Source of the DNA: Climacium dendroides
Taxonomy: Eukaryota > Streptophyta > Bryopsida > Hypnales > Climaciaceae
NCBI GenBank assembly: GCA_950106755.1
Contig: OX467082.1
Coordinates: 50,796,588-50,860,587, forward strand
DNA length: 64,000 nucleotides
Direction of reading: 5' to 3'
A program made the position numbers and the translations under genes. This document shows positions 39,827 through 54,172 of this stretch, piece by piece. The number at the start of each line of letters is the position of its first letter. Within the stretch, counting starts at the first letter, position 1. The notes beneath the pieces were generated by a model. The model was given only the letters and a program-made list of their open reading frames with translations, searched no databases and had not been told where the DNA came from.

Positions 39827-41338
39827 TTTGTTTGGACCTTTCCCAAATAAATCCATAACTGGCCATTTGTGCATGAACATGGGGCCATGTTAAAAATTTC
39901 AATTACATTTTTTTTTGGTGAGTTTCTCATGGAGTACCATTGAAGACCTTGCATTCAGCTTGTGCCTATTTTTTGGATCCCCATTAGAGCTTTCGATGCA
40001 TATTTGTTTGGACCTTTCCCAAATAAATCCATAACTGGCCATTTGTGCATGAACATGGGGCCATGTTAAAAATTTCAATTACATTTTTCTTTGGTGAGTT
40101 TCTCATGGAGTACCATTGAAGTCCTTGCATTCAATGTGTGCCTATTTTTTGGTTCCCCATTAGAGCTTTCGTTGCATATTATTTTGGACCTTTCCCAAAT
40201 AAATCCATAACTGGCCATTTGTGCATGAACATGGGGCCATGTTAAAAATTTCAATTATATTTTTTTTTGGTGAGTTTCACATGGAGTACCATTGAAGACC
40301 TTGCATTCAACTCTTGCCTATTTTTTGGATCCCCATTAGAGCTTTCGTTGCATATTATTTTGGACCTTTCCCAAATAAATCCATAACTGGCCATTTGTGC
40401 ATGAACATGGGGCCATGTTAAAAATTTCAATTACATTTTTTTTTCGTGAGTTTCTCATGGAGTACCATTGAAGACCTTGCATTCAACTTGTGCTTATTTT
40501 TGGATTCCCCATTAGAGCTTTCGTTGCATATTTGTTTGGACCTTTCCCAAATAAATCCATAACTGGCCATTTGTGCATGAACATGGGGCCATGTTAAAAA
40601 TTTCAATTACATTTTTTTTTGGTGAGTTTCTCATGGAGTACCATTGAAGACCTTGCATTCAGCTTGTGCCTATTTTTTGGATCCCCATTAGAGCTTTCGA
40701 TGCATATTTGTTTGGACCTTTCCCAAATAAATCCATAACTGGCCATTTGTGCATGAACATGGGGCCATGTTAAAAATTTCAATTACATTTTTCTTTGGTG
40801 AGTTTCTCATGGAGTACCATTGAAGTCCTTGCATTCAATGTGTGCCTATTTTTTGGTTCCCCATTAGAGCTTTCGTTGCATATTATTTTGGACCTTTCCC
40901 AAATAAATCCATAACTGGCCATTTGTGCATGAACATGGGGCCATGTTAAAAATTTCAATTATATTTTTTTTTGGTGAGTTTCACATGGAGTACCATTGAA
41001 GACCTTGCATTCAACTCTTGCCTATTTTTTGGATCCCCATTAGAGCTTTCGTTGCATATTATTTTGGACCTTTCCCAAATAAATCCATAACTGGCCATTT
41101 GTGCATGAACATGGGGCCATGTTAAAAATTTCAATTACATTTTTTTTTGGTGAGTTTCTCATGGAGTACCATTGAAGACCTTGCATTCAACTTGTGCTTA
41201 TTTTTGGATTCCCCATTAGAGCTTTCGTTGCATATTTGTTTGGACCTTTCCCAAATAAATCCATAACTGGCCATTTGTGCATGAACATGGGGCCATGTTA
41301 AAAATTTCAATTACATTTTTTTTTGGTGAGTTTCTCAT
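39827..41338. repeat. 4-mer HOR, two 704-bp units
   Basis: AGCTTG tags at 39957 and 40661 are 704 apart, and the segment between matches the next one. Each unit is AGCTTG / GGATCC / CGATGC, then T5CT3 with TCTC and GAAGTCC leading into ATGTGTGCC, then ACTCTTGCC / GGATCC, then GGATTCC with ATAACTGG. TTTTCGTGAG at 40441 against TTTTGGTGAG at 41145 is a difference. The match ends where GAACTACC replaces GAGTACC. Confidence 0.85.
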
Positions 41339-41873
41339 GAACTACCATTGAAGTCCTTGCATTCAATGTGTGCCTATTTTTTGGTTCCCCATTAGAGCTT
41401 TCGTTGTATATTATTTTGGACCTTTCCCAAATAAATCCATAACTGGCCATTTGTGCATGAACATGGGGCCATGTTAAAAATTTCAATTATATTTTTTTTT
41501 GGTGAGTTTCACATGGAGTACCATTGAAGACCTTGCATTCAACTCTTGCCTATTTTTTGGTTCCCCATTAGAGCTTTCGTTGCATATTATTTTGGACCTT
41601 TCCCAAATAAATTCATAACTGGCCATTTGTGCATGAACATGGGGCCATGTTAAAAATTTCAATTACATTTTTTTTTGGTGAGTTTCTCATGGAGTACCAT
41701 TGAAGACCTTGCATTCAACTTGTGCTTATTTTTGGATTCCCCATTAGAGCTTTCGTTGCATATTTGTTTGGACCTTTCCCAAATAAATCCATAATTGGCC
41801 ATTTGTGCATGAACATGAGGCCATGTTAAAAATTTCAATTACATTTTTTTTTGGTGAGTTTCTCATGGAGTAG
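41339..41873. repeat. Short segment shared with 51.0-51.4 kb
   Basis: Bases about 41337-41670 match about 51017-51350 at a shift of 9680 (55 monomers). Both have GAACTACC, GAAGTCC, ATGTGTGCC and CGTTGTATATTATTTT (GTTGTATA at 41403 and 51083), then ACTCTTGCC with AAATTCATAACTGG. They diverge at GGATTCC versus GGTTCC. The GTTGTATA tag appears again at 56891, 58651, 62171 and 63051, always a multiple of 176 apart. Confidence 0.82.
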
Positions 41874-44800
41874 CATTGAAGTCCTTGCATTCAATGTGTG
41901 CCTATTTTTTGGTTCCCCATTAGAGCTTTCGTTGCATATTTGTTTGGACCTTTCCCAAATAAATCCATAACTGGCCATTTGTGCATGAACATGGGGCCAT
42001 GTTAAAAATTTCAATTACATTTTTTTTTGGTGAGTTTCTCATGAACTACCATTGAAGACCTTGCATTCAACTTGTGCCTATTTTTTGGTTCCCCATTAGA
42101 GCTTTCGTTGCATATTATTTTGGACCTTTCCCAAATAAATCCATAACTGGCCATTTGTGCATGAACATGGGGCCATGTTAAATATTTCAATTATATTTTT
42201 TTTTAGTGAGTTTCACATGGAGTACCATTGAAGACCTTGCATTCAACTCTTGCCTATTTTTTGGTTCCCCATTAGAGCTTTCGTTGCATATTATTTTGGA
42301 CCTTTCCCAAATAAATTCATAACTGGCCATTTGTGCATGAACATGGGGCCATGTTAAAAATTTCAATTACATTTTTTTTTGGTGAGTTTCTCATGGAGTA
42401 CCATTGAAGACCTTGCATTCAACTTGTGCTTATTTTTGGATTCCCCATTAGAGCTTTCGTTGCATATTTGTTTGGACCTTTCCCAAATAAATCCATAATT
42501 GGCCATTTGTGCATGAACATGAGGCCATGTTAAAAATTTCAATTACATTTTTTTTTGGTGAGTTTCTCATGGAGTAGCATTGAAGTCCTTGCATTCAATG
42601 TGTGCCTATTTTTTGGTTCCCCATTAGAGCTTTCGTTGCATATTTGTTTGGACCTTTCCCAAATAAATCCATAACTGGCCATTTGTGCATGAACATGGGG
42701 CCATGTTAAAAATTTCAATTACATTTTTTTTTGGTGAGTTTCTCATGAACTACCATTGAAGACCTTGCATTCAACTTGTGCCTATTTTTTGGTTCCCCAT
42801 TAGAGCTTTCGTTGCATATTATTTTGGACCTTTCCCAAATAAATCCATAACTGGCCATTTGTGCATGAACATGGGGCCATGTTAAAAATTTCAATTACAT
42901 TTTTTTTTGGTGAGTTTCACATGGAGTACCATTGAAGACCTTGCATTCAACTCTTGCCTATTTTTTGGTTCCCCATTAGAGCTTTCGTTGCATATTATTT
43001 TGGACCTTTCCCAAATAAATCCATAACTGGCCATTTGTGCATGAACATGGGGCCATGTTAAAAATTTCAATTACATTTTTTTTTGGTGAGTTTCTCATGG
43101 AGTACCATTGAAGACCTTGCATTCAACTTGTGCCTATTTTTTGGTTCCCCATTAGAGCTTTCGTTGCATATTATTTTGGACCTTTCCCAAATAAATCCAT
43201 AACTGGCCATTTGTGCATGAACATGGGGCCATGTTAAAAATTTCAATTACATTTTTTTTTGGTGAGTTTCTCATGGAGTACCATTGAAGACCTTGCATTC
43301 AACTTGTGCCTATTTTTTGGTTCCCCATTAGAGGTTTCGTTGCATATTATTTTGGACCTTTCCCAAATAAATCCATAACTGGCCATTTGTGCATGAACAT
43401 GGGGCCATGTTAAAAATTTCAATTACATTTTTTTTTGGTGAGTTTCTCATGGAGTACCATTGAAGACCTTGCATTCAACTTGTGCTTATTTTTTGGTTCC
43501 CCATTAGAGCTTTCGTTGCATATTTGTTTGGACCTTTCCCAAATAAATCCATAACTGGCCATTTGTGCATGAACATGGGGCCATGTTAAAAATTTCAATT
43601 ACATTTTTTTTTGGTGAGTTTCTCATGAACTACCATTGAAGACCTTGCATTCAACTTGTGCCTATTTTTTGGTTCCCCATTAGAGCTTTCGTTGCATATT
43701 ATTTTGGACCTTTCCCAAATAAATCCATAACTGGCCATTTGTGCATGAACATGGGGCCATGTTAAAAATTTCAATTACATTTTTTTTTGGTGAGTTTCTC
43801 ATGGAGTACCATTGAAGACCTTGCATTCAACTTGTGCTTATTTTTTGGTTCCCCATTAGAGCTTTCGATGCATATTTGTTTGGACCTTTCCCAAATAAAT
43901 CCATAACTGGCCATTTGTGCATGAACATGGGGCCATGTTAAAAATTTCAATTACATTTTTTTTTCGTGAGTTTCTCATGGAGTAGCATTGAAGTCCTTGC
44001 ATTCAATGTGTGCCTATTTTTTGGTTCCCCATTAGAGCTTTCGTTGCATATTTGTTTGGACCTTTCCCAAATAAATCCATAACTGGCCATTTGTGCATGA
44101 ACATGGGGCCATGTTAAAAATTTCAATTACATTTTTTTTTGGTGAGTTTCTCATGAACTACCATTGAAGACCTTGCATTCAACTCTTGCCTATTTTTTGG
44201 TTCCCCATTCGAGCTTTCGATGCATATTTGTTTGGACCTTTCCCAAATAAATCCATAACTGGCCATTTGTGCATGAACATGAGGCCATGTTAAAAATTTC
44301 AATTACATTTTTCTTTGGTGAGTTTCTCATGGAGTACCATTGAAGACCTTGCATTCAACTTGTGCTTATTTTTGGATTCCCCATTAGAGCTTTCGTTGCA
44401 TATTTGTTTGGACCTTTCCCAAATAAATCCATAACTGGCCATTTGTGCATGAACATGGGGCCATGTTAAAAATTTCAATTACATTTTTTTTTGGTGAGTT
44501 TCTCATGAACTACCATTGAAGACCTTGCATTCAACTTGTGCCTATTTTTTGGTTCCCCATTAGAGCTTTCGTTGCATATTATTTTGGACCTTTCCCAAAT
44601 AAATCCATAACTGGCCATTTGTGCATGAACATGGGGCCATGTTAAAAATTTCAATTACATTTTTTTTTGGTGAGTTTCTCATGGAGTACCATTGAAGACC
44701 TTGCATTCAACTTGTGCTTATTTTTTGGTTCCCCATTCGAGCTTTCGATGCATATTATTTTGGACCTTTCCCAAATAAATCCATAACTGGCCATTTGTGC

Positions 44801-46449
44801 ATGAACATGGGGCCATGTTAAAAATTTCAATTATATTTTTTTTTGGTGAGTTTCACATGGAGTAGCATTGAAGTCCTTGCATTCAATGTGTGCCTATTTT
44901 TTGATTCCCCATTAGAGGTTTCGTTGCATATTATTTTGGACCTTTCCCAAATAAATCCATAACTGGCCATTTGTGCATGAACATGGGGCCATGTTAAAAA
45001 TTTCAATTACATTTTTTTTTGGTGAGTTTCTCATGGAGTACCATTGAAGACCTTGCATTCAACTTGTGCTTATTTTTTGGTTCCCCATTAGAGCTTTCGT
45101 TGCATATTTGTTTGGACCTTTCCCAAATAAATCCATAACTGGCCATTTGTGCATGAACATGGGGCCATGTTAAAAATTTCAATTACATTTTTTCTTGGTG
45201 AGTTTCTCATGAACTACCATTGAAGACCTTGCATTCAACTTGTGCCTATTTTTTGGTTCCCCATTAGAGCTTTCGTTGCATATTATTTTGGACCTTTCCC
45301 AAATAAATCCATAACTGGCCATTTGTGCATGAACATGGGGCCATGTTAAAAATTTCAATTACATTTTTTTTTGGTGAGTTTCTCATGGAGTACCATTGAA
45401 GACCTTGCATTCAACTTGTGCTTATTTTTTGGTTCCCCATTCGAGCTTTCGATGCATATTTGTTTGGACCTTTCCCAAATAAATCCATAACTGGCCATTT
45501 GTGCATGAACATGGGGCCATGTTAAAAATTTCAATTACATTTTTTTTTCGTGAGTTTCTCATGGAGTAGCATTGAAGTCCTTGCATTCAATGTGTGCCTA
45601 TTTTTTGGTTCCCCATTAGAGCTTTCGTTGCATATTTGTTTGGACCTTTCCCAAATAAATCCATAACTGGCCATTTGTGCATGAACATGGGGCCATGTTA
45701 AAAATTTCAATTACATTTTTTTTTGGTGAGTTTCTCATGAACTACCATTGAAGACCTTGCATTCAACTTGTGCCTATTTTTTGGTTCCCCATTAGAGCTT
45801 TCGTTGCATATTATTTTGGACCTTTCCCAAATAAATCCATAACTGGCCATTTGTGCATGAACATGGGGCCATGTTAAAAATTTCAATTACATTTTTTTTT
45901 GGTGAGTTTCTCATGGAGTACCATTGAAGACCTTGCATTCAACTTGTGCTTATTTTTTGGTTCCCCATTCGAGCTTTCGATGCATATTATTTTGGACCTT
46001 TCCCAAATAAATCCATAACTGGCCATTTGTGCATGAACATGGGGCCATGTTAAAAATTTCAATTATATTTTTTTTTGGTGAGTTTCACATGGAGTAGCAT
46101 TGAAGTCCTTGCATTCAATGTGTGCCTATTTTTTGATTCCCCATTAGAGGTTTCGTTGCATATTATTTTGGACCTTTCCCAAATAAATCCATAACTGGCC
46201 ATTTGTGCATGAACATGGGGCCATGTTAAAAATTTCAATTACATTTTTTTTTGGTGAGTTTCTCATGGAGTACCATTGAAGACCTGGCATTCAACTTGTG
46301 CTTATTTTTGGATTCCCCATTAGAGCTTTCGTTGCATATTTGTTTGGACCTTTCCCAAATAAATCCATAACTGGCCATTTGTGCATGAACATGGGGCCAT
46401 GTTAAAAATTTCAATTACATTTTTTTTTGGTGAGTTTCTCATGAACTAC
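41874..46449. repeat. 26-mer satellite block, copy 1 (4576 bp)
   Basis: First copy of a 26-monomer segment repeated directly after it. Tags: TTAAATATTTCAATTATATT with TTTAGTGAG (42183), GAGGTTTCG (43331), TTTTCGTGAG with GAGTAGC (43970s), ACTCTTGCC / CATTCGAGC followed by ATGAGGCC (44281) and T5CT3, T6CT2 (45194), and GACCTGGCATT (46281). Its left edge is GAGTAGC at 41873 against GAACTACC at 46449 in the second copy. The block contains shorter internal repeats of 2 to 4 monomers. Confidence 0.9.
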
Positions 46450-49400
46450 CATTGAAGTCCTTGCATTCAATGTGTGCCTATTTTTTGGTTCCCCATTAGA
46501 GCTTTCGTTGCATATTTGTTTGGACCTTTCCCAAATAAATCCATAACTGGCCATTTGTGCATGAACATGGGGCCATGTTAAAAATTTCAATTACATTTTT
46601 TTTTGGTGAGTTTCTCATGAACTACCATTGAAGACCTTGCATTCAACTTGTGCCTATTTTTTGGTTCCCCATTAGAGCTTTCGTTGCATATTATTTTGGA
46701 CCTTTCCCAAATAAATCCATAACTGGCCATTTGTGCATGAACATGGGGCCATGTTAAATATTTCAATTATATTTTTTTTTAGTGAGTTTCACATGGAGTA
46801 CCATTGAAGACCTTGCATTCAACTCTTGCCTATTTTTTGGTTCCCCATTAGAGCTTTCGTTGCATATTATTTTGGACCTTTCCCAAATAAATTCATAACT
46901 GGCCATTTGTGCATGAACATGGGGCCATGTTAAAAATTTCAATTACATTTTTTTTTGGTGAGTTTCTCATGGAGTACCATTGAAGACCTTGCATTCAACT
47001 TGTGCTTATTTTTGGATTCCCCATTAGAGCTTTCGTTGCATATTTGTTTGGACCTTTCCCAAATAAATCCATAATTGGCCATTTGTGCATGAACATGAGG
47101 CCATGTTAAAAATTTCAATTACATTTTTTTTTGGTGAGTTTCTCATGGAGTAGCATTGAAGTCCTTGCATTCAATGTGTGCCTATTTTTTGGTTCCCCAT
47201 TAGAGCTTTCGTTGCATATTTGTTTGGACCTTTCCCAAATAAATCCATAACTGGCCATTTGTGCATGAACATGGGGCCATGTTAAAAATTTCAATTACAT
47301 TTTTTTTTGGTGAGTTTCTCATGAACTACCATTGAAGACCTTGCATTCAACTTGTGCCTATTTTTTGGTTCCCCATTAGAGCTTTCGTTGCATATTATTT
47401 TGGACCTTTCCCAAATAAATCCATAACTGGCCATTTGTGCATGAACATGGGGCCATGTTAAAAATTTCAATTACATTTTTTTTTGGTGAGTTTCACATGG
47501 AGTACCATTGAAGACCTTGCATTCAACTCTTGCCTATTTTTTGGTTCCCCATTAGAGCTTTCGTTGCATATTATTTTGGACCTTTCCCAAATAAATCCAT
47601 AACTGGCCATTTGTGCATGAACATGGGGCCATGTTAAAAATTTCAATTACATTTTTTTTTGGTGAGTTTCTCATGGAGTACCATTGAAGACCTTGCATTC
47701 AACTTGTGCCTATTTTTTGGTTCCCCATTAGAGCTTTCGTTGCATATTATTTTGGACCTTTCCCAAATAAATCCATAACTGGCCATTTGTGCATGAACAT
47801 GGGGCCATGTTAAAAATTTCAATTACATTTTTTTTTGGTGAGTTTCTCATGGAGTACCATTGAAGACCTTGCATTCAACTTGTGCCTATTTTTTGGTTCC
47901 CCATTAGAGGTTTCGTTGCATATTATTTTGGACCTTTCCCAAATAAATCCATAACTGGCCATTTGTGCATGAACATGGGGCCATGTTAAAAATTTCAATT
48001 ACATTTTTTTTTGGTGAGTTTCTCATGGAGTACCATTGAAGACCTTGCATTCAACTTGTGCTTATTTTTTGGTTCCCCATTAGAGCTTTCGTTGCATATT
48101 TGTTTGGACCTTTCCCAAATAAATCCATAACTGGCCATTTGTGCATGAACATGGGGCCATGTTAAAAATTTCAATTACATTTTTTTTTGGTGAGTTTCTC
48201 ATGAACTACCATTGAAGACCTTGCATTCAACTTGTGCCTATTTTTTGGTTCCCCATTAGAGCTTTCGTTGCATATTATTTTGGACCTTTCCCAAATAAAT
48301 CCATAACTGGCCATTTGTGCATGAACATGGGGCCATGTTAAAAATTTCAATTACATTTTTTTTTGGTGAGTTTCTCATGGAGTACCATTGAAGACCTTGC
48401 ATTCAACTTGTGCTTATTTTTTGGTTCCCCATTAGAGCTTTCGATGCATATTTGTTTGGACCTTTCCCAAATAAATCCATAACTGGCCATTTGTGCATGA
48501 ACATGGGGCCATGTTAAAAATTTCAATTACATTTTTTTTTCGTGAGTTTCTCATGGAGTAGCATTGAAGTCCTTGCATTCAATGTGTGCCTATTTTTTGG
48601 TTCCCCATTAGAGCTTTCGTTGCATATTTGTTTGGACCTTTCCCAAATAAATCCATAACTGGCCATTTGTGCATGAACATGGGGCCATGTTAAAAATTTC
48701 AATTACATTTTTTTTTGGTGAGTTTCTCATGAACTACCATTGAAGACCTTGCATTCAACTCTTGCCTATTTTTTGGTTCCCCATTCGAGCTTTCGATGCA
48801 TATTTGTTTGGACCTTTCCCAAATAAATCCATAACTGGCCATTTGTGCATGAACATGAGGCCATGTTAAAAATTTCAATTACATTTTTCTTTGGTGAGTT
48901 TCTCATGGAGTACCATTGAAGACCTTGCATTCAACTTGTGCTTATTTTTGGATTCCCCATTAGAGCTTTCGTTGCATATTTGTTTGGACCTTTCCCAAAT
49001 AAATCCATAACTGGCCATTTGTGCATGAACATGGGGCCATGTTAAAAATTTCAATTACATTTTTTTTTGGTGAGTTTCTCATGAACTACCATTGAAGACC
49101 TTGCATTCAACTTGTGCCTATTTTTTGGTTCCCCATTAGAGCTTTCGTTGCATATTATTTTGGACCTTTCCCAAATAAATCCATAACTGGCCATTTGTGC
49201 ATGAACATGGGGCCATGTTAAAAATTTCAATTACATTTTTTTTTGGTGAGTTTCTCATGGAGTACCATTGAAGACCTTGCATTCAACTTGTGCTTATTTT
49301 TTGGTTCCCCATTCGAGCTTTCGATGCATATTATTTTGGACCTTTCCCAAATAAATCCATAACTGGCCATTTGTGCATGAACATGGGGCCATGTTAAAAA

Positions 49401-51025
49401 TTTCAATTATATTTTTTTTTGGTGAGTTTCACATGGAGTAGCATTGAAGTCCTTGCATTCAATGTGTGCCTATTTTTTGATTCCCCATTAGAGGTTTCGT
49501 TGCATATTATTTTGGACCTTTCCCAAATAAATCCATAACTGGCCATTTGTGCATGAACATGGGGCCATGTTAAAAATTTCAATTACATTTTTTTTTGGTG
49601 AGTTTCTCATGGAGTACCATTGAAGACCTTGCATTCAACTTGTGCTTATTTTTTGGTTCCCCATTAGAGCTTTCGTTGCATATTTGTTTGGACCTTTCCC
49701 AAATAAATCCATAACTGGCCATTTGTGCATGAACATGGGGCCATGTTAAAAATTTCAATTACATTTTTTCTTGGTGAGTTTCTCATGAACTACCATTGAA
49801 GACCTTGCATTCAACTTGTGCCTATTTTTTGGTTCCCCATTAGAGCTTTCGTTGCATATTATTTTGGACCTTTCCCAAATAAATCCATAACTGGCCATTT
49901 GTGCATGAACATGGGGCCATGTTAAAAATTTCAATTACATTTTTTTTTGGTGAGTTTCTCATGGAGTACCATTGAAGACCTTGCATTCAACTTGTGCTTA
50001 TTTTTTGGTTCCCCATTCGAGCTTTCGATGCATATTTGTTTGGACCTTTCCCAAATAAATCCATAACTGGCCATTTGTGCATGAACATGGGGCCATGTTA
50101 AAAATTTCAATTACATTTTTTTTTCGTGAGTTTCTCATGGAGTAGCATTGAAGTCCTTGCATTCAATGTGTGCCTATTTTTTGGTTCCCCATTAGAGCTT
50201 TCGTTGCATATTTGTTTGGACCTTTCCCAAATAAATCCATAACTGGCCATTTGTGCATGAACATGGGGCCATGTTAAAAATTTCAATTACATTTTTTTTT
50301 GGTGAGTTTCTCATGAACTACCATTGAAGACCTTGCATTCAACTTGTGCCTATTTTTTGGTTCCCCATTAGAGCTTTCGTTGCATATTATTTTGGACCTT
50401 TCCCAAATAAATCCATAACTGGCCATTTGTGCATGAACATGGGGCCATGTTAAAAATTTCAATTACATTTTTTTTTGGTGAGTTTCTCATGGAGTACCAT
50501 TGAAGACCTTGCATTCAACTTGTGCTTATTTTTTGGTTCCCCATTCGAGCTTTCGATGCATATTATTTTGGACCTTTCCCAAATAAATCCATAACTGGCC
50601 ATTTGTGCATGAACATGGGGCCATGTTAAAAATTTCAATTATATTTTTTTTTGGTGAGTTTCACATGGAGTAGCATTGAAGTCCTTGCATTCAATGTGTG
50701 CCTATTTTTTGATTCCCCATTAGAGGTTTCGTTGCATATTATTTTGGACCTTTCCCAAATAAATCCATAACTGGCCATTTGTGCATGAACATGGGGCCAT
50801 GTTAAAAATTTCAATTACATTTTTTTTTGGTGAGTTTCTCATGGAGTACCATTGAAGACCTGGCATTCAACTTGTGCTTATTTTTGGATTCCCCATTAGA
50901 GCTTTCGTTGCATATTTGTTTGGACCTTTCCCAAATAAATCCATAACTGGCCATTTGTGCATGAACATGGGGCCATGTTAAAAATTTCAATTACATTTTT
51001 TTTTGGTGAGTTTCTCATGAACTAC
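46450..51025. repeat. 26-mer satellite block, copy 2 (4576 bp)
   Basis: Matches 41874-46449 at a constant shift of 4576: AATATTTC at 46759, ATGAGGCC at 48857, T6CT2 near 49770 and GACCTGGCATT at 50857 are all at that offset. I saw no internal difference in the lines compared, which suggests a recent duplication or an assembly duplication. Similarity runs on to about 51085, where CGTTGTATA replaces CGTTGCATA. Confidence 0.9.
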
Positions 51026-51436
51026 CATTGAAGTCCTTGCATTCAATGTGTGCCTATTTTTTGGTTCCCCATTAGAGCTTTCGTTGTATATTATTTTGGA
51101 CCTTTCCCAAATAAATCCATAACTGGCCATTTGTGCATGAACATGGGGCCATGTTAAAAATTTCAATTATATTTTTTTTTGGTGAGTTTCACATGGAGTA
51201 CCATTGAAGACCTTGCATTCAACTCTTGCCTATTTTTTGGTTCCCCATTAGAGCTTTCGTTGCATATTATTTTGGACCTTTCCCAAATAAATTCATAACT
51301 GGCCATTTGTGCATGAACATGGGGCCATGTTAAAAATTTCAATTACATTTTTTTTTGGTGAGTTTCTCATGGAGTACCATTGAAGACCTTGCATTCAACT
51401 TGTGCTTATTTTTTGGTTCCCCATTAGAGCTTTCGA

Positions 51437-53349
51437 TGCATATTTGTTTGGACCTTTCCCAAATAAATCCATAACTGGCCATTTGTGCATGAACATGGGG
51501 CCATGTTAAAAATTTCAATTACATTTTTTTTTGGTGAGTTTCTCATGAACTACCATTGAAGACCTTGCATTCAACTCTTGCCTATTTTTTGGTTCCCCAT
51601 TCGAGCTTTCGATGCATATTTGTTTGGACCTTTCCCAAATAAATCCATAACTGGCCATTTGTGCATGAACATGAGGCCATGTTAAAAATTTCAATTACAT
51701 TTTTCTTTGGTGAGTTTCTCATGGAGTACCATTGAAGACCTTGCATTCAACTTGTGCTTATTTTTGGATTCCCCATTAGAGCTTTCGTTGCATATTTGTT
51801 TGGACCTTTCCCAAATAAATCCATAACTGGCCATTTGTGCATGAACATGGGGCCATGTTAAAAATTTCAATTACATTTTTTTTTGGTGAGTTTCTCATGA
51901 ACTACCATTGAAGACCTTGCATTCAACTTGTGCCTATTTTTTGGTTCCCCATTAGAGCTTTCGTTGCATATTATTTTGGACCTTTCCCAAATAAATCCAT
52001 AACTGGCCATTTGTGCATGAACATGGGGCCATGTTAAAAATTTCAATTACATTTTTTTTTGGTGAGTTTCTCATGGAGTACCATTGAAGACCTTGCATTC
52101 AACTTGTGCTTATTTTTTGGTTCCCCATTCGAGCTTTCGATGCATATTATTTTGGACCTTTCCCAAATAAATCCATAACTGGCCATTTGTGCATGAACAT
52201 GGGGCCATGTTAAAAATTTCAATTATATTTTTTTTTGGTGAGTTTCACATGGAGTAGCATTGAAGTCCTTGCATTCAATGTGTGCCTATTTTTTGATTCC
52301 CCATTAGAGGTTTCGTTGCATATTATTTTGGACCTTTCCCAAATAAATCCATAACTGGCCATTTGTGCATGAACATGGGGCCATGTTAAAAATTTCAATT
52401 ACATTTTTTTTTGGTGAGTTTCTCATGGAGTACCATTGAAGACCTTGCATTCAACTTGTGCTTATTTTTTGGTTCCCCATTAGAGCTTTCGTTGCATATT
52501 TGTTTGGACCTTTCCCAAATAAATCCATAACTGGCCATTTGTGCATGAACATGGGGCCATGTTAAAAATTTCAATTACATTTTTTCTTGGTGAGTTTCTC
52601 ATGAACTACCATTGAAGACCTTGCATTCAACTTGTGCCTATTTTTTGGTTCCCCATTAGAGCTTTCGTTGCATATTATTTTGGACCTTTCCCAAATAAAT
52701 CCATAACTGGCCATTTGTGCATGAACATGGGGCCATGTTAAAAATTTCAATTACATTTTTTTTTGGTGAGTTTCTCATGGAGTACCATTGAAGACCTTGC
52801 ATTCAACTTGTGCTTATTTTTTGGTTCCCCATTCGAGCTTTCGATGCATATTTGTTTGGACCTTTCCCAAATAAATCCATAACTGGCCATTTGTGCATGA
52901 ACATGGGGCCATGTTAAAAATTTCAATTACATTTTTTTTTCGTGAGTTTCTCATGGAGTAGCATTGAAGTCCTTGCATTCAATGTGTGCCTATTTTTTGG
53001 TTCCCCATTAGAGCTTTCGTTGCATATTTGTTTGGACCTTTCCCAAATAAATCCATAACTGGCCATTTGTGCATGAACATGGGGCCATGTTAAAAATTTC
53101 AATTACATTTTTTTTTGGTGAGTTTCTCATGAACTACCATTGAAGACCTTGCATTCAACTTGTGCCTATTTTTTGGTTCCCCATTAGAGCTTTCGTTGCA
53201 TATTATTTTGGACCTTTCCCAAATAAATCCATAACTGGCCATTTGTGCATGAACATGGGGCCATGTTAAAAATTTCAATTACATTTTTTTTTGGTGAGTT
53301 TCTCATGGAGTACCATTGAAGACCTTGCATTCAACTTGTGCTTATTTTT
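51437..53349. repeat. Partial third copy of the 26-mer block (about 11 monomers)
   Basis: Matches 48621-50533 at a shift of 2816 (16 monomers), with ACTCTTGCC / CATTCGAGC, ATGAGGCC (51673), T5CT3, T6CT2 (near 52586) and TTTTCGTGAG (52941) at the expected places. The left edge is CGATGC versus CGTTGC and the right edge GGATTCC versus GGTTCC. The stretch 51026-51436 before it belongs to the segment shared with 41.3-41.7 kb. Confidence 0.87.
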
Positions 53350-54172
53350 GGATTCCCCATTAGAGCTTTCGTTGCATATTTGTTTGGACCTTTCCCAAAT
53401 AAATCCATAATTGGCCATTTGTGCATGAACATGAGGCCATGTTAAAAATTTCAATTACATTTTTTTTTGGTGAGTTTCTCATGGAGTAGCATTGAAGTCC
53501 TTGCATTCAATGTGTGCCTATTTTTTGGTTCCCCATTAGAGCTTTCGTTGCATATTTGTTTGGACCTTTCCCAAATAAATCCATAACTGGCCATTTGTGC
53601 ATGAACATGGGGCCATGTTAAAAATTTCAATTACATTTTTTTTTGGTGAGTTTCTCATGAACTACCATTGAAGACCTTGCATTCAACTTGTGCCTATTTT
53701 TTGGTTCCCCATTAGAGCTTTCGTTGCATATTATTTTGGACCTTTCCCAAATAAATCCATAACTGGCCATTTGTGCATGAACATGGGGCCATGTTAAAAA
53801 TTTCAATTACATTTTTTTTTGGTGAGTTTCTCATGGAGTACCATTGAAGACCTTGCATTCAACTTGTGCTTATTTTTGGATTCCCCATTAGAGCTTTCGT
53901 TGCATATTTGTTTGGACCTTTCCCAAATAAATCCATAATTGGCCATTTGTGCATGAACATGAGGCCATGTTAAAAATTTCAATTACATTTTTTTTTGGTG
54001 AGTTTCTCATGGAGTAGCATTGAAGTCCTTGCATTCAATGTGTGCCTATTTTTTGGTTCCCCATTAGAGCTTTCGTTGCATATTTGTTTGGACCTTTCCC
54101 AAATAAATCCATAACTGGCCATTTGTGCATGAACATGGGGCCATGTTAAAAATTTCAATTACATTTTTTTTT
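52942..54172. repeat. 3-mer HOR, 528-bp unit, about 2.3 copies
   Basis: Periodicity of 528 (for example CTTATTTTTGGATT at 53341 and 53869). The three monomers are GAACTACC / ACTTGTGCC / TTAT; GGATTCC with ATAATTGG and GAGGCC; and GAGTAGC with ATGTGTGCC / GGTTCC / TTTG. The run is bracketed by TTTTCGTGAG variants at 52941 and 54173. The same trio recurs at about 59.3-59.8 kb and 63.4-63.9 kb. Confidence 0.86.
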
